Made by a program: the position numbers and the translations under genes
Notes under the pieces: model-generated
Seen by the model: the letters and a program-made list of their open reading frames with translations, nothing else
Told to the model about the DNA's origin: nothing
Databases searched by the model: none
Part shown: positions 1 through 11,699 of the stretch, in pieces
Numbering within the stretch: position 1 is the stretch's first letter
How the letters are laid out: each line of letters starts with the position of its first letter
DNA from: Talinum fruticosum
Lineage: Eukaryota > Streptophyta > Magnoliopsida > Caryophyllales > Talinaceae
DNA length: 64,000 bases
Direction of reading: 5' to 3'
Assembly: GCA_021018815.1 (NCBI GenBank)
Contig: JAITYX010000007.1
Location: forward strand, 5,209,001 to 5,273,000

Positions 1-1240
1 ATGATGATATTAACTAACTTGACATGGAATTTAAAGGATAACATAATATCTCTAAAAAATCCCATTCAAGTGTGTCATAAGCCTTGGAAAGATCCACATT
101 GAGGGCCAGGGACTTTGTTTTGGAATTGCCCTTGCTAATATGAAAAGCAAGTTCCTTAACTAAGAGGATATTGTCCGTAATTTTGCGACCAAGAACAAAA
201 GTAGACGACACCGGCTTAACAATATTAGCAAGATAAGGTTTAATGCGGTTAACAATAATTACTGGATAGGACCTTATAGGATGCATTGCGAGAGACTTAT
301 GGGGCATAGGTCTTTCACATATTCAACATTTGGTTTCTTAGGAATGAGGCGAGATGAAGGTTTCACCAATCATCTTAATCTTGTCGGAGTTCCTGAAACA
401 TTCCTCAATGAGATTGACAAGAATTTTACCACTAATGTTCTAGTATTTTCTTAGGAAAAATGCATGCAACCTGTCAAGACCGGGGGACTTAGTAGGATTC
501 AGTTGAAAAACTGAAGTTGTATGACGGTGACTCTTAGAGGATCGAAAAAGGTTAGAGAAATGGGAGTATAGGGTACGAGGAATACCCATGCCCGAAATCC
601 ACTTGTCATTCTCGGCTTCGACTTTCAAGATGTTTTGCCGATTTTGCCTTACCTTAGTTAACATATGAAAGTACTTAGTATTAAGGTCCTTGTACAAGTG
701 GTTGCAAATTTTAGCCCTTTGATCCCAAATGTTCTTTTTCATTTTGAGCAGGAGACTTTAGTAATCCATGAGATCACGTTCAAGCCTAAACAAGAAAGGG
801 GTAGAGTGGCGAGCTAGGGCCTTTTGAACACCCCCAATTCTATCTCAAGTCCTATTAAGATTGAACTTTATATTGCCAAAGACTATACAATTTCAGTGGG
901 GGCTTTGGTTTTAAAAGATTCCATATTATCAATGAAATTCTTATTGGGGTTCCAAGTGGAATGCAGAAAACTTTCAAACTACGAATGATAGTGACATGCA
1001 ATGACGGATCGAAAGGGATGTCGAGATTTGGAAAAGGTAGGTCTGGTTTCAACAAGGATTAGGCAATGGTCGGAAAAGACACGAGGCAAGTGGGTTACCT
1101 TAGTCTTTGGATAAATTTGAAGCCAAGTTGGATTCAAGTGGGCACGATCCAACCATTCTTGGATACTATTAGAACTTGTAGGACCACTAGTCGGTTTACT
1201 TTCGATATACCTTTATTAGTGTGAATATGACTATAACGTT
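1..1240 (-). pseudogene. LINE (L1-type) ORF2 fragment
   Basis: This is a decayed non-LTR retrotransposon reading leftward and cut by the window edge. Near 1040-1090 the minus strand encodes the end of the endonuclease domain (motif SDHCLILVE). From 440 to 742 it encodes the linker and first reverse transcriptase blocks, including the plant-LINE signature KSPGLDRLHAFF. Near 20-110 it reads DLSKAYDTLEWDFLE, the RT block with the first catalytic aspartate. The pieces lie in different frames with stops between them, so it cannot encode a working protein. The 5' part (ORF1 and most of the endonuclease) is absent, and the 3' part lies outside the window. The RT identification is firm from these motifs. 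The right boundary near 1200-1240 is approximate. Confidence 0.85.
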
Positions 1241-1724
1241 TCTATAATACTTGTACGATAAATAGTTTTACAAATTAAATGATGCTATTGGGATCATACT
1301 TAAATCTTAATAATGGTTTAGGCTTGGAGTATAAACTTGTTAGGAATTTACAAAAAGAAAAATAGAAAGCATTCAAAGAAATAGCATAAAAGCATTCTTA
1401 AAGCCTAAAAAACTTATCCAAAATACGTATAGAATTATTTGCACCCAAACTCAAATTGACAACTAATACGGATAAATCAATAATAAGCCAAAACCCAAAA
1501 TAAATCAACCGAGAATCGAACAAAAATTTTCACCATACTCAATTCAATGAAGACTCGAATCAACTTCACTCAACCGATTTAGACTTGAAGATGAAAGATT
1601 AAATCCGAACCAACTTGAATTAAGTCGAGACACGGACGTAATTGATGTGAACCCAAACCCCCTTCCAAACAAGCCTAAATCAATGCATCTTAAACATATG
1701 TTTAATGTTATTTATAATTTTTAA
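1241..1724. other. AT-rich intergenic stretch, no gene
   Basis: No coding signal, RNA gene or clear repeat is visible here. The stretch separates the LINE fragment from the left end of the MULE. Confidence 0.5.
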
Positions 1725-1948
1725 GGAATATTGGACGGTAATAATACAAACTTTGGGGGTATTGGCCAAATTTAATACTGAACAATTTTCTTGGCTGCGA
1801 ATAAAACAAACTTTGGGGCTATTTTCCAATATTAGAACGCCACCGAATTTTATGAGTGGCGACTCGTCGAGAATGTGACGTGGCAATATTTTTGGACACG
1901 TGTACGACGGAGTCAATTATTTGACTGAATTTGTGAGATTTAAGTGTC
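1725..1948 (+). repeat. MULE left terminal inverted repeat
   Basis: This arm matches the reverse complement of 3275-3484 with scattered substitutions. Shared landmarks are AATAATACAAACTTT next to the terminus and a block near GCGACTCGTCGA in the middle of the arm. Confidence 0.85.
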
Positions 1949-3274
1949 GGCTATAAAAAAAATTTCTTCAAAAAATATTAAAAATTCTAATAACTATTAA
2001 GTCTACTATTTTCTTTCTCTCTCTCTTCCCCTATTTATCCCTCTTATGCTCTCTCTCAAAACCAGATTTGATTTCCTTCCTTGTCACTCTCCTCCCTCTC
2101 TATCGCTCATCCTCCTTCTCCCTCTCTCTCTTCCTCTCCCTCAAAATCGGAACCCGGAAAGCTATCTCGTTTTCTCTTCCATCTCTCTTGCTCATCCTCC
2201 CTTTATGTTCCATCTCTCTCTAAACCACGTTTTCACTTTCCAAATCAAAACCCAAAAACTCTTTACTTGCAAAATTCCATCCCATGTCTAATTTCGGTTT
2301 TAATGGAGGATGATTAGATTATTTGGTCTTCAATTGGCCATTATTGTTTCATTTTGGTGCAAAGATAGAAAGAGAATAGCGTGAATTGAAATCATCACTT
2401 CTCTTTCTCTCTCATCTGCAACTCTTTTTCTTCGTCGGGATTTCGGGAGTTCCTATTTTCGTTGTCCTGCAACCATGAGAGTTAAGTGGAACTAAGAATC
2501 GTATGAGGAGGTTGAAGAGAAAGTGCAGAAAGATGAGACAGAGATCCAAGTAGAAGCCGGCTATGGCTTCGTTTTTTCTCTAGTCTTCAATTCGTAAATC
2601 TGTTAAGGTTTTCTTTTCTCTAATTTTCGTCTTTCCTTAAGTTCCGATTTGTTAGTGTAATTGTTGTTAAACCTGAATTTTTGAGTTATTGAATTAGAAT
2701 TTTTGCCTCTAGAAAAACTAGGGAGGAAAATGGCTTGGCAGCCATGGAGGATAATTAAGTTCCTTAAATTTGTTGATAATTGATACCTTTCATATATGGC
2801 TTATAGTCATTCTTTGCCTCATCTTCTTTTATATAATTTCAAACTTCGATTTTCTGTTATCTCTAACTCTTTCTCAATTGTGTTCCCAATTTGAGTCACC
2901 ATGAAATTGAGTCGGTGATAGTGGACAAATTTTTTCGAGGGAGATAATTGAGGAGAGAGAATTATTGGAGGAAAGTTTCTTATTGCTAATAAGAGGGAAA
3001 CCCATTGAAGAAGAAAAAGTAAGAGAAGGAAATTTTTTATTCCTCCATATCAATCAATTATTTCCTTTTTTATGATTTTTTCTGAAAATAAGAACAAGAA
3101 AAAGACTGATGAGATGAAGAGAAAGGGTGGGTAACTGAATTTAATCATTAATTAAAGGGAAAGCAAGCCTTTTGATTCAAATTTATAAAAAATTCCTTCC
3201 TTAAGCGGCACTAAAATCTCAATAAACTTTCTAATTTTTTTATTAAATTAACCTTCCTTAACTGTCAATAAATA

Positions 3275-3484
3275 CTCATAAATTCAGTCAAACAATTAAC
3301 TCCACCGTACACGTATCCAAAAATATTGTCACGTCACGTTTCGACGAGTCGCCGCCCATAAAACTTGGTGGCGTTCGATATTGGAAAATAGCCCCAAAGT
3401 TTGTTCTATTCGCAACTAAGAAAATTTTTCGTATTAAATTTGGCCAATACCCCTAAAGTTTGTATTATTCCCGTCCAATAGCCC
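3275..3484 (-). repeat. MULE right terminal inverted repeat
   Basis: Inverted partner of 1725-1948. It ends in CCGTCCAATAGCCC at 3471-3484 and is followed directly by the right copy of the 9 bp target duplication. Confidence 0.85.
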
Positions 3485-3493
3485 ATTTTTTAA

Positions 3494-5764
3494 TTATTCA
3501 ATCATTTTTGCTGGTTAACAAGTTTGACTAATCGAAGAAGTTTATGGTCTCATGGCCAAAACTTCCCTAGTCATCCTTTTTGTCTAGGTTCGATTATGGC
3601 AGAAGTTAATTTCCTACTGTGTGCAAAGAAATTGTGATGGATTGTGATTCTGGTTTTAAGTTTGGGCTTTGGTGTCCCTCATTCCCGTAATTAATTGTAA
3701 CTCATTGAATTATTATGAGAAAGGGATCCAATAAGTGAACCTGCTTACTTTATAAAACAAAAACAAAAAACAAAAGTTTACTTTGAAAATCACATTTTAA
3801 TTTGACAATTATAAAAGAAAACAACACACCAAAAATGAAATAAGATTTCATGATGAGCAATTTCCAAAAGTAAAACTTCCCTGAAAATCTCGAAGTTTCT
3901 AGCTCAACTATTTAAGATACTCAAAATGACATTCAAAACATATAGTAACACATGCTGCATTAATGTCCGTACCATAAAGTCTATAATAATCTAACTCAAC
4001 TTAAACATAATCTGATTACTAACCGATGTAAGATTAGAATCTTAAATCAAATGTCATCCGAACTAAAGACCTCATCCGTACCTGAACCAGCTCGAAGTAG
4101 CACTACCCCGAAGTTGACCTTATCCGAACTTCTCCTGTAATAGAGTTGAAATTCACATGATCCAACTACAACCTACCAGAGCAACTCATTTGCCAAGTCT
4201 AAAAATTGAATGTAAAAGAGATTTAGTATGTGTTCTAATTTTTTTTTTTTAGTTAAAAAGGGAGAATTAACAAAGGAAAAAATTCGAATGTCTTAACGTA
4301 AATGAAAAAACTTTTAGAGTCATGTAGATGATGAGAATGTAAAAAATGAATGGACTTAATTCATTCTTTTTTCTCTCTTTATTTTTTAGGTTAATTCATA
4401 GTTGAATCTAAAACTTGGATGTTGATGATTTACTACTTTGGGAATGTCACAAAATTAGACATATTTTCATTTTACAACCTTGTAGTATTGATAAATAATG
4501 AAAAAATTCTTCAGGTCTCATAATAAATAAAAAAATTAGTTCTATAATACATTATTTTTTAACTGTTTAATACTAAGCTTTTTAAATATTTTAGGTAGTA
4601 AACTGTTAAAAACAATTACACGTTAAAGTGCTTATTGATTATTTACGAAATTTGAGTGGCTTTTTGTTAATCATTTATCAATATAACAGGATAATAAAAC
4701 ATCAATATTTCTAAAAATATGATGTTGGTGAAAAATCCCAACCCTTAGTAGCATGTAAGTTCTAGTAATGGATCCCTTATGTGAGATCCATTTTTGTGTT
4801 TTGGCGTGAGAACTTTGGTGAAAAATCTCAACTGTTTATTAGGGAAATATTCTAACTAGAAAACTCCATCTTGTTTTATAATACATATCACTTTAAGTAA
4901 TTATTATGTAATTCTAATTAATATTAATAAGCACTAAACTTTTTTCTCTCCTTTTTCTCATTCACGCACGTTCTTTATTTCCAATGAAACCAAGAAATAA
5001 TTTGTTCTTTTAATACAAATTTTGTCACATATCCTTTATTTTTTGGTATTTTCTCGTATTTCAAAAATAACAAATATTGTGAAACAGATGATGTGATTCG
5101 GAATATTATAGTGGGGTTGGATCAAAGGTTAACATTAAGATAATTTGTACTCGGCTTCAACCCCTATGCAAACTTTTGAAAGGAGTCTCGTAACATTTAC
5201 AGAAATTGAGTGTGAAGTGGTCAGTTCCGTTAGCTTCCTCAGTTTTGAGAAGCTTGATTGGGGAAAAAGAGGAGAAAGGTGGTTGAGTTCATTCCAATTG
5301 GTAGTCATTCTAATTTCTAAGGGTTTCTTTTTTATAATATTTACATAAAAGAGCCAATCAACGTTTAACTTTAAATTTTAACCAGACAATATTTTCAAAA
5401 GGTTGATAGAAGTTGTCTAAGACGAATACATAATAATTTTTTATTTTAACTATGAGAGGAAATCTTTGGTTAATAATTTCAAATAAGCTAATTTATTGGA
5501 AACATGGAAGCGTAAGGTGATTTATAGTTCAACAAATATCGTGACTTATTTATATGATAATATTGGCGGCCGGAGTTTCTATTGATACAGGTGAATTTTT
5601 ATTCATATTGGATTTAATGTTATGTATATAATTTAATTTATAACGGCAGACTTTAGCTACTTATAAGCGTATTTTAACTTAACCGTAACTTGTGTATTTA
5701 TTCTATGTTAAAAGATAATCCCTCAATCTAAGGGTTAAAAAAACAAACTTATAGTTGAACCTTG
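3494..5764. other. Gene-free AT-rich region
   Basis: No supported gene. Short open frames such as 5145-5348 have no recognisable domain and no codon-level signal. Simple A/T runs are common. Confidence 0.5.
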
Positions 5765-6293
5765 TGTTAGGATCAGGACCTCACTCATAAACAATAAAAC
5801 AGGAATAAAAGAAAGAATAAAACTGGGACACAAGATTTAACATGAAAAACGAAAAATCGGGAAAAACCACGAATGATGCATTACAATTTTCAGTAGCAAC
5901 TATCGGGAATTTACAGATCAAACTTAAACTAGCTTACACATTGCAATCTCTGCTAAATACACAATAATGGAGAAATACACTTATTTTAAAGTCAAAGCCG
6001 AGCCTTAATACGCATTAACACTCATTAATCGAGCGAGAAAACGAAAAAGAAGACAAAGCCCAAAAGTCTATAGCTGGCACGAGGCCATGCCAAGTAGCAC
6101 AGGCTACCCGTGCTATTGGTAAGGGCCTTGTCAATAGACACGACCAGCCTATGCCAATTGCTGGTCGGGCCGCTCTTGCTTCCTTTGGTCTACACGTTCC
6201 GTTCTCAATGTCTTTTGGTCATGCTCATCGTTCCTTGCCTTGTAATGTAACTTTCTGAACCCGAAACATCCATTAGGCTCCACATACCCAACA
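5765..6293 (-). repeat. Copia 3' LTR (minus orientation)
   Basis: Direct repeat partner of 7112-7618. It is bounded by TGTTAGGATC and ACCCAACA on the plus strand. Small indels and substitutions separate the copies, so the insertion is not recent. Confidence 0.85.
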
Positions 6294-6615
6294 ATCTCCC
6301 ACTTGGAGACTAGTGCTCATCTTCTTGTTTCATCCTTCTAGTGCATTGAACCCGACCTCTTCAATGAGAAAGACCAACCGAGGCTTTGCTCAGCCTAAAA
6401 AACCCAGACACCTTCACCTTGGACTAGTACACTTGTCAGAATCCTACTATCCAAGTCCTTCTCAAGCCCATCATCACCCGACGTGAACTTCTTCTTGGGT
6501 CAATCAATCTCTAGCATAAGATCATCATGCAAAATTAGACAATGAAGAAAGAGTTTATACCTCCGGGATTTACCATTTATTGACTTTGTCTGCCTTCTTC
6601 ATTACAGATTGGTTC

Positions 6616-6960
6616 TTACACTTTTCCTTGTGGAGTACTCGATGACCCATTTATAGACTCAACAAATATCTTGTCACCCGTACAAGCTCCCACTACAACG
6701 GAACCCATACCAAGTCTATCACCTCGTAGACTCCCACTGGAAAAATTAATCGCAACATTTACAACTAAGTCATCGAACCCCTCAATAGAGTACAACGAAC
6801 TAGATTTTAAACCCTTAGGTACAACCAACGCCACTTTCACAATTTTCCAGCCTCCATCGCAAAACTTAGTTAGGTACCCCAACTCATCCAATTGACTTAT
6901 AGAAATCAGATTCTTTGTCAACCCCGGAATGAGCCTAACACCTTACAACGTCTAACCCCT
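6616..6960 (-). pseudogene. Copia pol remnant: pre-integrase region
   Basis: The minus-strand frame 6616-6921 reads TKNLISISQLDELGY followed by CDGGWKIVK and a KGLKSSSLY segment. This is the conserved region after the Copia protease (GAG_pre-integrs family), normally followed by the integrase zinc finger. A short stretch upstream (6925-6960) gives the preceding residues only after a frameshift. The frame ends shortly before the polypurine tract, so the rest of pol is lost by internal deletion. The piece is non-functional. Confidence 0.82.
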
Positions 6961-7111
6961 CCCGCCCACTAGAGGTTTTAGTCTTCACATGCCCTTTCCC
7001 TAGTATGTCAAAACTCTTCCCATTAGAAATGAACACCTTACCAAAATTTTAAACTTATACTTGCTCTCCATGTTGATGTGAACTCTCTAGACTAACCACG
7101 CTTTGACCACT

Positions 7112-7618
7112 TGTTAGGATCGGGAGCTCACTCACAAACAATAAAATATGAACAAAAGAAACAATAAAACTTGTTAACATGGAAAATCCAAAATTGAGAA
7201 AAACCACGAACGATACTCTTGAATTTTCGGTAGCAATTGCAAGGAATTTACACTCAAGCTTAAACTAACTCACACTTTGCAATCTCTGCTACATACACAT
7301 CAATGAAGGAATACACAGATTTTATAACCAAAATCGAGCCTTAATACGCATTAACACTCATTAAACCGAGGAGAAAACAGCAAAAAAGGCGAAGCCCAAA
7401 AGTTTGCAATCGACATGGGCCATGACGGTTGCCCGTGCTGCTAGCACAGGCCATGTCAACAAACACGGTCAGCCCGTGCCAGCTGCTGGTTGGGCTGCCC
7501 TTGCTTCCTTCAATCTACACGTCCCGTTCTTGATGCCTTTTGGTCATGCTCGTCGTGCCTTACCTCGTAACGTAATTTTTCAAATCCGAAACATCCGTTA
7601 GGCTCCACATACCCAACA
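7112..7618 (-). repeat. Copia 5' LTR (minus orientation)
   Basis: Runs from TGTTAGGATCGGG to ACCCAACA on the plus strand and matches 5765-6293 throughout. An open frame at 7404-7601 on the plus strand is an accident of the GC-richer LTR core. Confidence 0.85.
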
Positions 7619-8054
7619 CTTTAGACATTCTTCACCAATAATCAATATCAAATATTATTGTCCATTATAGTCTCTATAATCCTACCTCCATAAATCTAAA
7701 ATCCATCTAATTTGAAAATATATAGCTCTCTGCATCAATCATTCTAACAGTTCTTGTGCCTTGAAATATCCTTATTGTTTGCCAACCTACAAAATAGAGA
7801 GGGTTGTATGTACCGGGTAAAGTCAGCCATTATGGCTTTCCCCTATTGGTTTGATATTACACCACCTCATTTGCTACCAATTATGCAATTCACTTGAGTT
7901 CAGTGGATTGAAGTTATCATATATATATATTTTGTTTTAATTTTTCAAAATTTATTATCTATTTATACAGTCATTCTTTCTAAAAAAATTAGATTCTATC
8001 TCCCCCAAGTTGTGCTATGTCATTGGATCCATAAATCCAGATTTATGAAATATT
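7619..8054. other. Intergenic stretch, no gene
   Basis: Nothing recognisable apart from a short AT run near 7920-7930. Confidence 0.4.
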
Positions 8055-9017
8055 GGATTGTGTGGACGGAAATAATACAAACTTTTTCGCAAAAATAATA
8101 CGAACTTTTTTATATGTGCGAGCGAGTATGAACTTTAACTCTATGTAATGCCAAAAATATACCACCAAATTATAGGGGTCGTGACTCGGTGGAACACTAA
8201 TGTGACACGACATGAAGCTTACTTGGAGAGAGAAGTTGATTTTTTGACCTTGGCCTTTTTTTTTGAATGATACATAAGTAGTTGAATGTATTAATTTTCT
8301 CTTTTATAAGTAGATTAAAATCAACTTTTTCTAAAGTTGAAAAATTTATTAAAAAATTTATAAAACTTTATATTGAGTGTGACAAATTTATAAAATATGA
8401 AAAACTCATGTTAAAATAATTTCAAAAATATTATATATAATACATTCAATATTCAAAATATTATTAAAATTAAAAAAAATTAGAAAAATTTAAATAAGAA
8501 AAATTGAAAATTATGTGTTCAATAAGAAATTTTATTTTTTTAATTAGTTCTAGTTTATACAAAAAAAAGTTAAAATTTTTAGATAGAGTATGATATTAGT
8601 ATAATTAAGTAAACTAAATTAAACAAAAAAAATAGTATTTACTCTTTAAAAAAAAAAAGTCTTCATTTTAAAATTTATTTTTAAAAAACAGTATGTATTT
8701 TTCAATAATCAAAATTTTTCTTTAATTTTTACTAGTTAATTTTTCTCTAGTTTAACATTTTTCTAAAAAATAAAAGGTATGTGTTATGTGCGTTAGATTT
8801 TAAAAAATAAAGTTGCTTATGTGTCAATGAAAAAAATAAAAAAGTGACAATGAACAAGTTAGTTCACCTTACACATGTACGCCAAGCCTTGTTACCTGAA
8901 TGCTCCGCTAAGTCATAGCCCCCATAATTCGGTGGTATTCTATTATTATTTAATATGATTAATGTTCAAACTACAAGCGTTCAAGAAAAAAATTTACATT
9001 ATTTTCATCCAGTGCTC
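8055..9017. mobile_element. Second MULE-family element, non-coding
   Basis: The ends are inverted relative to each other. The left arm (8055-8240) has GGACGGAAATAATACAAAC, a CCACCAAATTATAGGGG block and a GTGACTCGG block. The reverse complement of 8870-9017 shows GGATGAAAATAATG, CCACCGAATTATGGGGG and a matching block in the same order. The same landmarks occur in the terminal repeats of the 1725-3484 element, so both belong to one family. The interior is extremely AT-rich and non-coding. A 9 bp target duplication is not convincing, so the outer boundaries are uncertain by about 10 bp. Confidence 0.65.
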
Positions 9018-10147
9018 ATAAAGTTTATATTTTTATCATCCAAAATAAGTGTATGTGGGTCCGCCATTGAAGTCCAAAAATTATAAAATTACCCTAACTC
9101 CAATAATTCATCTAACAAGTGGGTTTAAAGTTAGCTCTGTTGATAAAATTTTTAAAAATTCATACGAAATAGTATGAGTTCGAGTTTTTCCTACATCAAT
9201 TCTTGTGCCTCATTGGCTCATGTGGAGCCAAAAAAAAAAAAACTATCCAATAACTTTATGAGCATGTTTTATTGGGTTATATTCTACATATCCGTGCATA
9301 TGTTTTTTCAACATATAATAGCTTATCTTTAATGTATCAATATAAGTTTCATAAACTTGTTCACTCGATAATGCCTTGTTTAACTCCATAGCAATAGGGA
9401 TGAGTGGTTTTGGACACCCTATACAACAATTGAGAATCTAAATCGAATCTTTTTGACGAGTTCTTAAATTTTAGGAACTCGATTTGATACTTGTTTGAAC
9501 GGTTTCTAAATTTCAAACATGAACCTAAACCGGAGGATCCAATTCCGATTTCAGGGTACCCTATCCATATCATTAGTTATAAAAAAGAGAAAAAGTGGGG
9601 TGCTTATTAGTATTAATTAGGATTTTTTAATCAAATGTGGGTTGAGCCTCAAATTAAAAACTGAAAAAGTGAAAATTATGTATCTCATATTAAAATTGAA
9701 AATATGAAAAGGTTGAAAATTCATAACATTGTTAACAGTTTCGGGAACCCGAACCTATCTTAATTGTTTTAGGTTCCGGTTCCATGGTTTGATTATTGGA
9801 ACCAAAACCAGAATCGGAACTCGTTGATAAGTTCTTACATTTTAGGAACCTTATCCATAAAGGGCCAAATGGTTCCGATTATGGGAGTTCACGTGTTTGA
9901 CCAATTCCAATCAGGTTCCTAAATTTTAGCAACATTACTAAATTACAAATTTCAAGTTTAGAGGTATATGCTATGCATATATTGATTTTTTGTAAGTTGG
10001 ATCCGATTCAATCCAAAAATTATTCTAGTTTGTTGAAAAATACAATCCAAATAAAATGTCTCATTTCATATTACTTTCCTTTCTTTCTTTTTTTCTTTTT
10101 AATTTTAGAGGCCCATCTTTAAGCTTGTCACATTAGAAATAAAAAAC
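9018..10147. repeat. Degenerate GGAACC-type repeats, hAT-like end
   Basis: From about 9390 to 9930 short motifs built on GGAACC, TTAGGAAC and AAATTTTAGGAAC recur in both orientations. The stretch opens with TAGGGATGAGTGG at 9397, which resembles a hAT terminus. Subterminal motif clusters of this kind are common in plant hAT elements. A matching opposite terminus was not found. A short minus-strand open frame (9361-9573) is built from these repeats and is not a gene. Confidence 0.4.
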
Positions 10148-10682
10148 ATGTATCAAAGTAAGATGTTTATAATACTATATTGAGCTGGATTTGGAGATAT
10201 CATAACAAAATGACGTGTATTATGATATTGTTGCATAAAGGATCTCGAATCAAGTCGGATCGATGGGTATTCATATTGGAAATAAGATGTAATTGTCACA
10301 TCAATTAGGAAAGATTTTACTTAATATTGAGATAGAAGGTAGACCAGTAAAAGATGTCTGGAACAATTAAATACCGTGGCGTGGCCCTGACCTATCATGA
10401 TAGTTATTTCTCCTAAACAACAGTGCAAATATCTGGTGTCCATCACTCCTCAGATTACATGATTGCTGCCAATCCTATGCACTCCTGATTAACCAATTGA
10501 TATTTAAACCACATTGCCTAAACCAGAAAACAGAGAGGAGAAAGACAAAAGAGAGGATAATATTTTTCTATGCGTGTGAAATTGGAGAAGAGAAGCCCTT
10601 TTATAGGCTAAAGGCCACAACTAGAAAGCTTTCGGAAAACAACTTGTTTGCCGTTCAATCAGTGTTGAGAGAGCAAAAATAA
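10148..10682. repeat. Tandem duplication, unit 1
   Basis: About 535 bp, repeated directly downstream at 10697-11222. Shared landmarks, in order: ATCAAAGTAAGATGTT, GTATTATGATAT, ACATCAATTAGGAAA, CCTTTTATAGGC and GAGCAAAAAT. A TATA-like CCTTTTATAGGC lies near the end of each unit. The organisation could be two LTRs in tandem, but no TG...CA ends or coding part was found. Confidence 0.8.
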
Positions 10683-10696
10683 AGAACACAATAAAT

Positions 10697-11222
10697 TTAT
10701 CAAAGTAAGATGTTAATAATATTATATTGAGCTGTATATGGAGATACCATAAGGTATAACACCAAATCTGAGAAAATGACTTGTATTATGATATCGTTGC
10801 ATAAAGTAATTTCGAATCACGTCGACTCGATAAGTTTTCTTGTTGGAAATAATAGGCAACACTTACATCAATTAGGAAAAATCTTACTTAAATACTGAGA
10901 TGGAAGGGAGATTAGTAAAAGATCTCTTAACAACTGAGTACCGTGGTGTGACCTTGACCATTATTCTAAAATGATTCACCCGAATAGCGATGCAAACTCT
11001 CCGATATTGGTCACTCACTCCTCATGATTCTAGTTAATCTCGTGCACTCTTGATTTGCCTAAACTAGAAAGCGGAGAAGATAAAAAGAAAAAGAGGATAA
11101 TATTTTCTACATTTGTAAAACTAGAGAAGAGAAACCCTTTTATAGGCAAAAGGTAACAAATAGAAAGCTTTGAAAAAACAACTCGTTTGGTGTTCAATCA
11201 GCTTTAAGGGAGCAAAAATTTG
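10697..11222. repeat. Tandem duplication, unit 2
   Basis: Direct copy of 10148-10682 with many substitutions and an ~18 bp insertion near 10752. The divergence implies an old duplication. Confidence 0.8.
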
Positions 11223-11248
11223 TCTCGTAAACCAAATGAGATTTAGTG

Positions 11249-11691
11249 GGTGTTTGGCCTAGATTTTAAAACTGTTTTTAAATTCTAAAAATTGAAGTTA
11301 GGCCAAACACTAGTTTTTTAAAAATTAAAACTATTTTTCAAAAACGTTTTGGAAAAAAACTTCCAGAAACAGAAACATGACAAATAGTCAGTTTCGTTTC
11401 TAATTTTTGGGAAAACTCCGTAACAACCACCCGTAATCCTATTCTCTCTATGTCTCTCTTATCTTTTTAGTAATTTTAATTTTTCTCTCTTCTCTATCTT
11501 TATCTCTCTTCTCTCTATCTCTTATTTTATCTTATCTCTATCTTTATAGAAATCTTGGCCAAACAAATTAATTATTTGAAAAACACTTATATAAAATTTA
11601 GGTCAAACACTTCAAATTTTTCTTAAAAATATTTTTCAAAAAACACTTTTTAAAAACAAAAATAAATTTTTAAAAATTAGGTCAAACATGC
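11249..11691. mobile_element. MITE, hAT-like
   Basis: The termini are inverted: GGTGTTTGGCCTAG at the left and, reversed, GCATGTTTGACCTAA at the right, followed by A/T-rich subterminal matches. Flanks ATTTAGTG (11241-11248) and TCTTAGTG (11692-11699) agree at six of eight positions, fitting an 8 bp hAT target duplication. The interior is a CT-rich non-coding stretch. Small size and lack of coding capacity fit a MITE. Confidence 0.7.
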
Positions 11692-11699
11692 TCTTAGTG

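Larger units (their letters stand above)
1725..3484. mobile_element. Non-autonomous Mutator-like element (MULE)
   Basis: The two ends are inverted copies of each other over roughly 210-225 bp (1725-1948 and 3275-3484). The termini read GGAATATTGGACGG and, reversed, GGGCTATTGGACGG. The element is flanked by AATTTTTAA (1716-1724) and ATTTTTTAA (3485-3493), a 9 bp target duplication with one mismatch. Nine-base duplications and long terminal inverted repeats are the hallmark of Mutator-like transposons. No transposase is encoded. The interior (about 1950-3270) holds a CT-rich stretch with a short open frame at 2046-2291 and then T-rich intron-like sequence. It resembles the 5' UTR and first intron of a plant gene, so a Pack-MULE capture is possible but no gene is recognised. 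Confidence 0.85.
5765..7618 (-). mobile_element. Internally deleted Copia LTR retrotransposon
   Basis: Two direct repeats of about 0.5 kb (5765-6293 and 7112-7618) flank an 818 bp interior. On the minus strand the LTR begins TGTTGGGTATG and ends GATCCTAACA. Next to the upstream LTR (7098-7111) is a degenerate primer-binding site resembling the initiator-methionine tRNA site TGGTATCAGAGC. Before the downstream LTR (6294-6310) is the purine tract AAGTGGGAGATTG, the usual Copia polypurine tract. The interior keeps only a pre-integrase remnant; gag, most of integrase, RT and RNase H are missing. The 5 bp flanks (CCTTG and CTTTA) match only partly, so the target duplication is uncertain. Confidence 0.88.

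Noticed and set aside
3500..3720. Possible 3' end of a gene after the MULE
   Set aside because: Some ordinary-looking codons but no domain, splice sites or continuity with upstream sequence.
7404..7601. 65-residue plus-strand frame
   Set aside because: Falls in the Copia LTR core, opposite to element orientation.
9397..9930. Complete hAT element
   Set aside because: Only one hAT-like end was seen and no opposite terminus or 8 bp duplication.
10148..11222. Endogenous pararetrovirus or LTR pair
   Set aside because: No coding sequence, primer site or TG...CA ends were found, so only the tandem duplication is reported.
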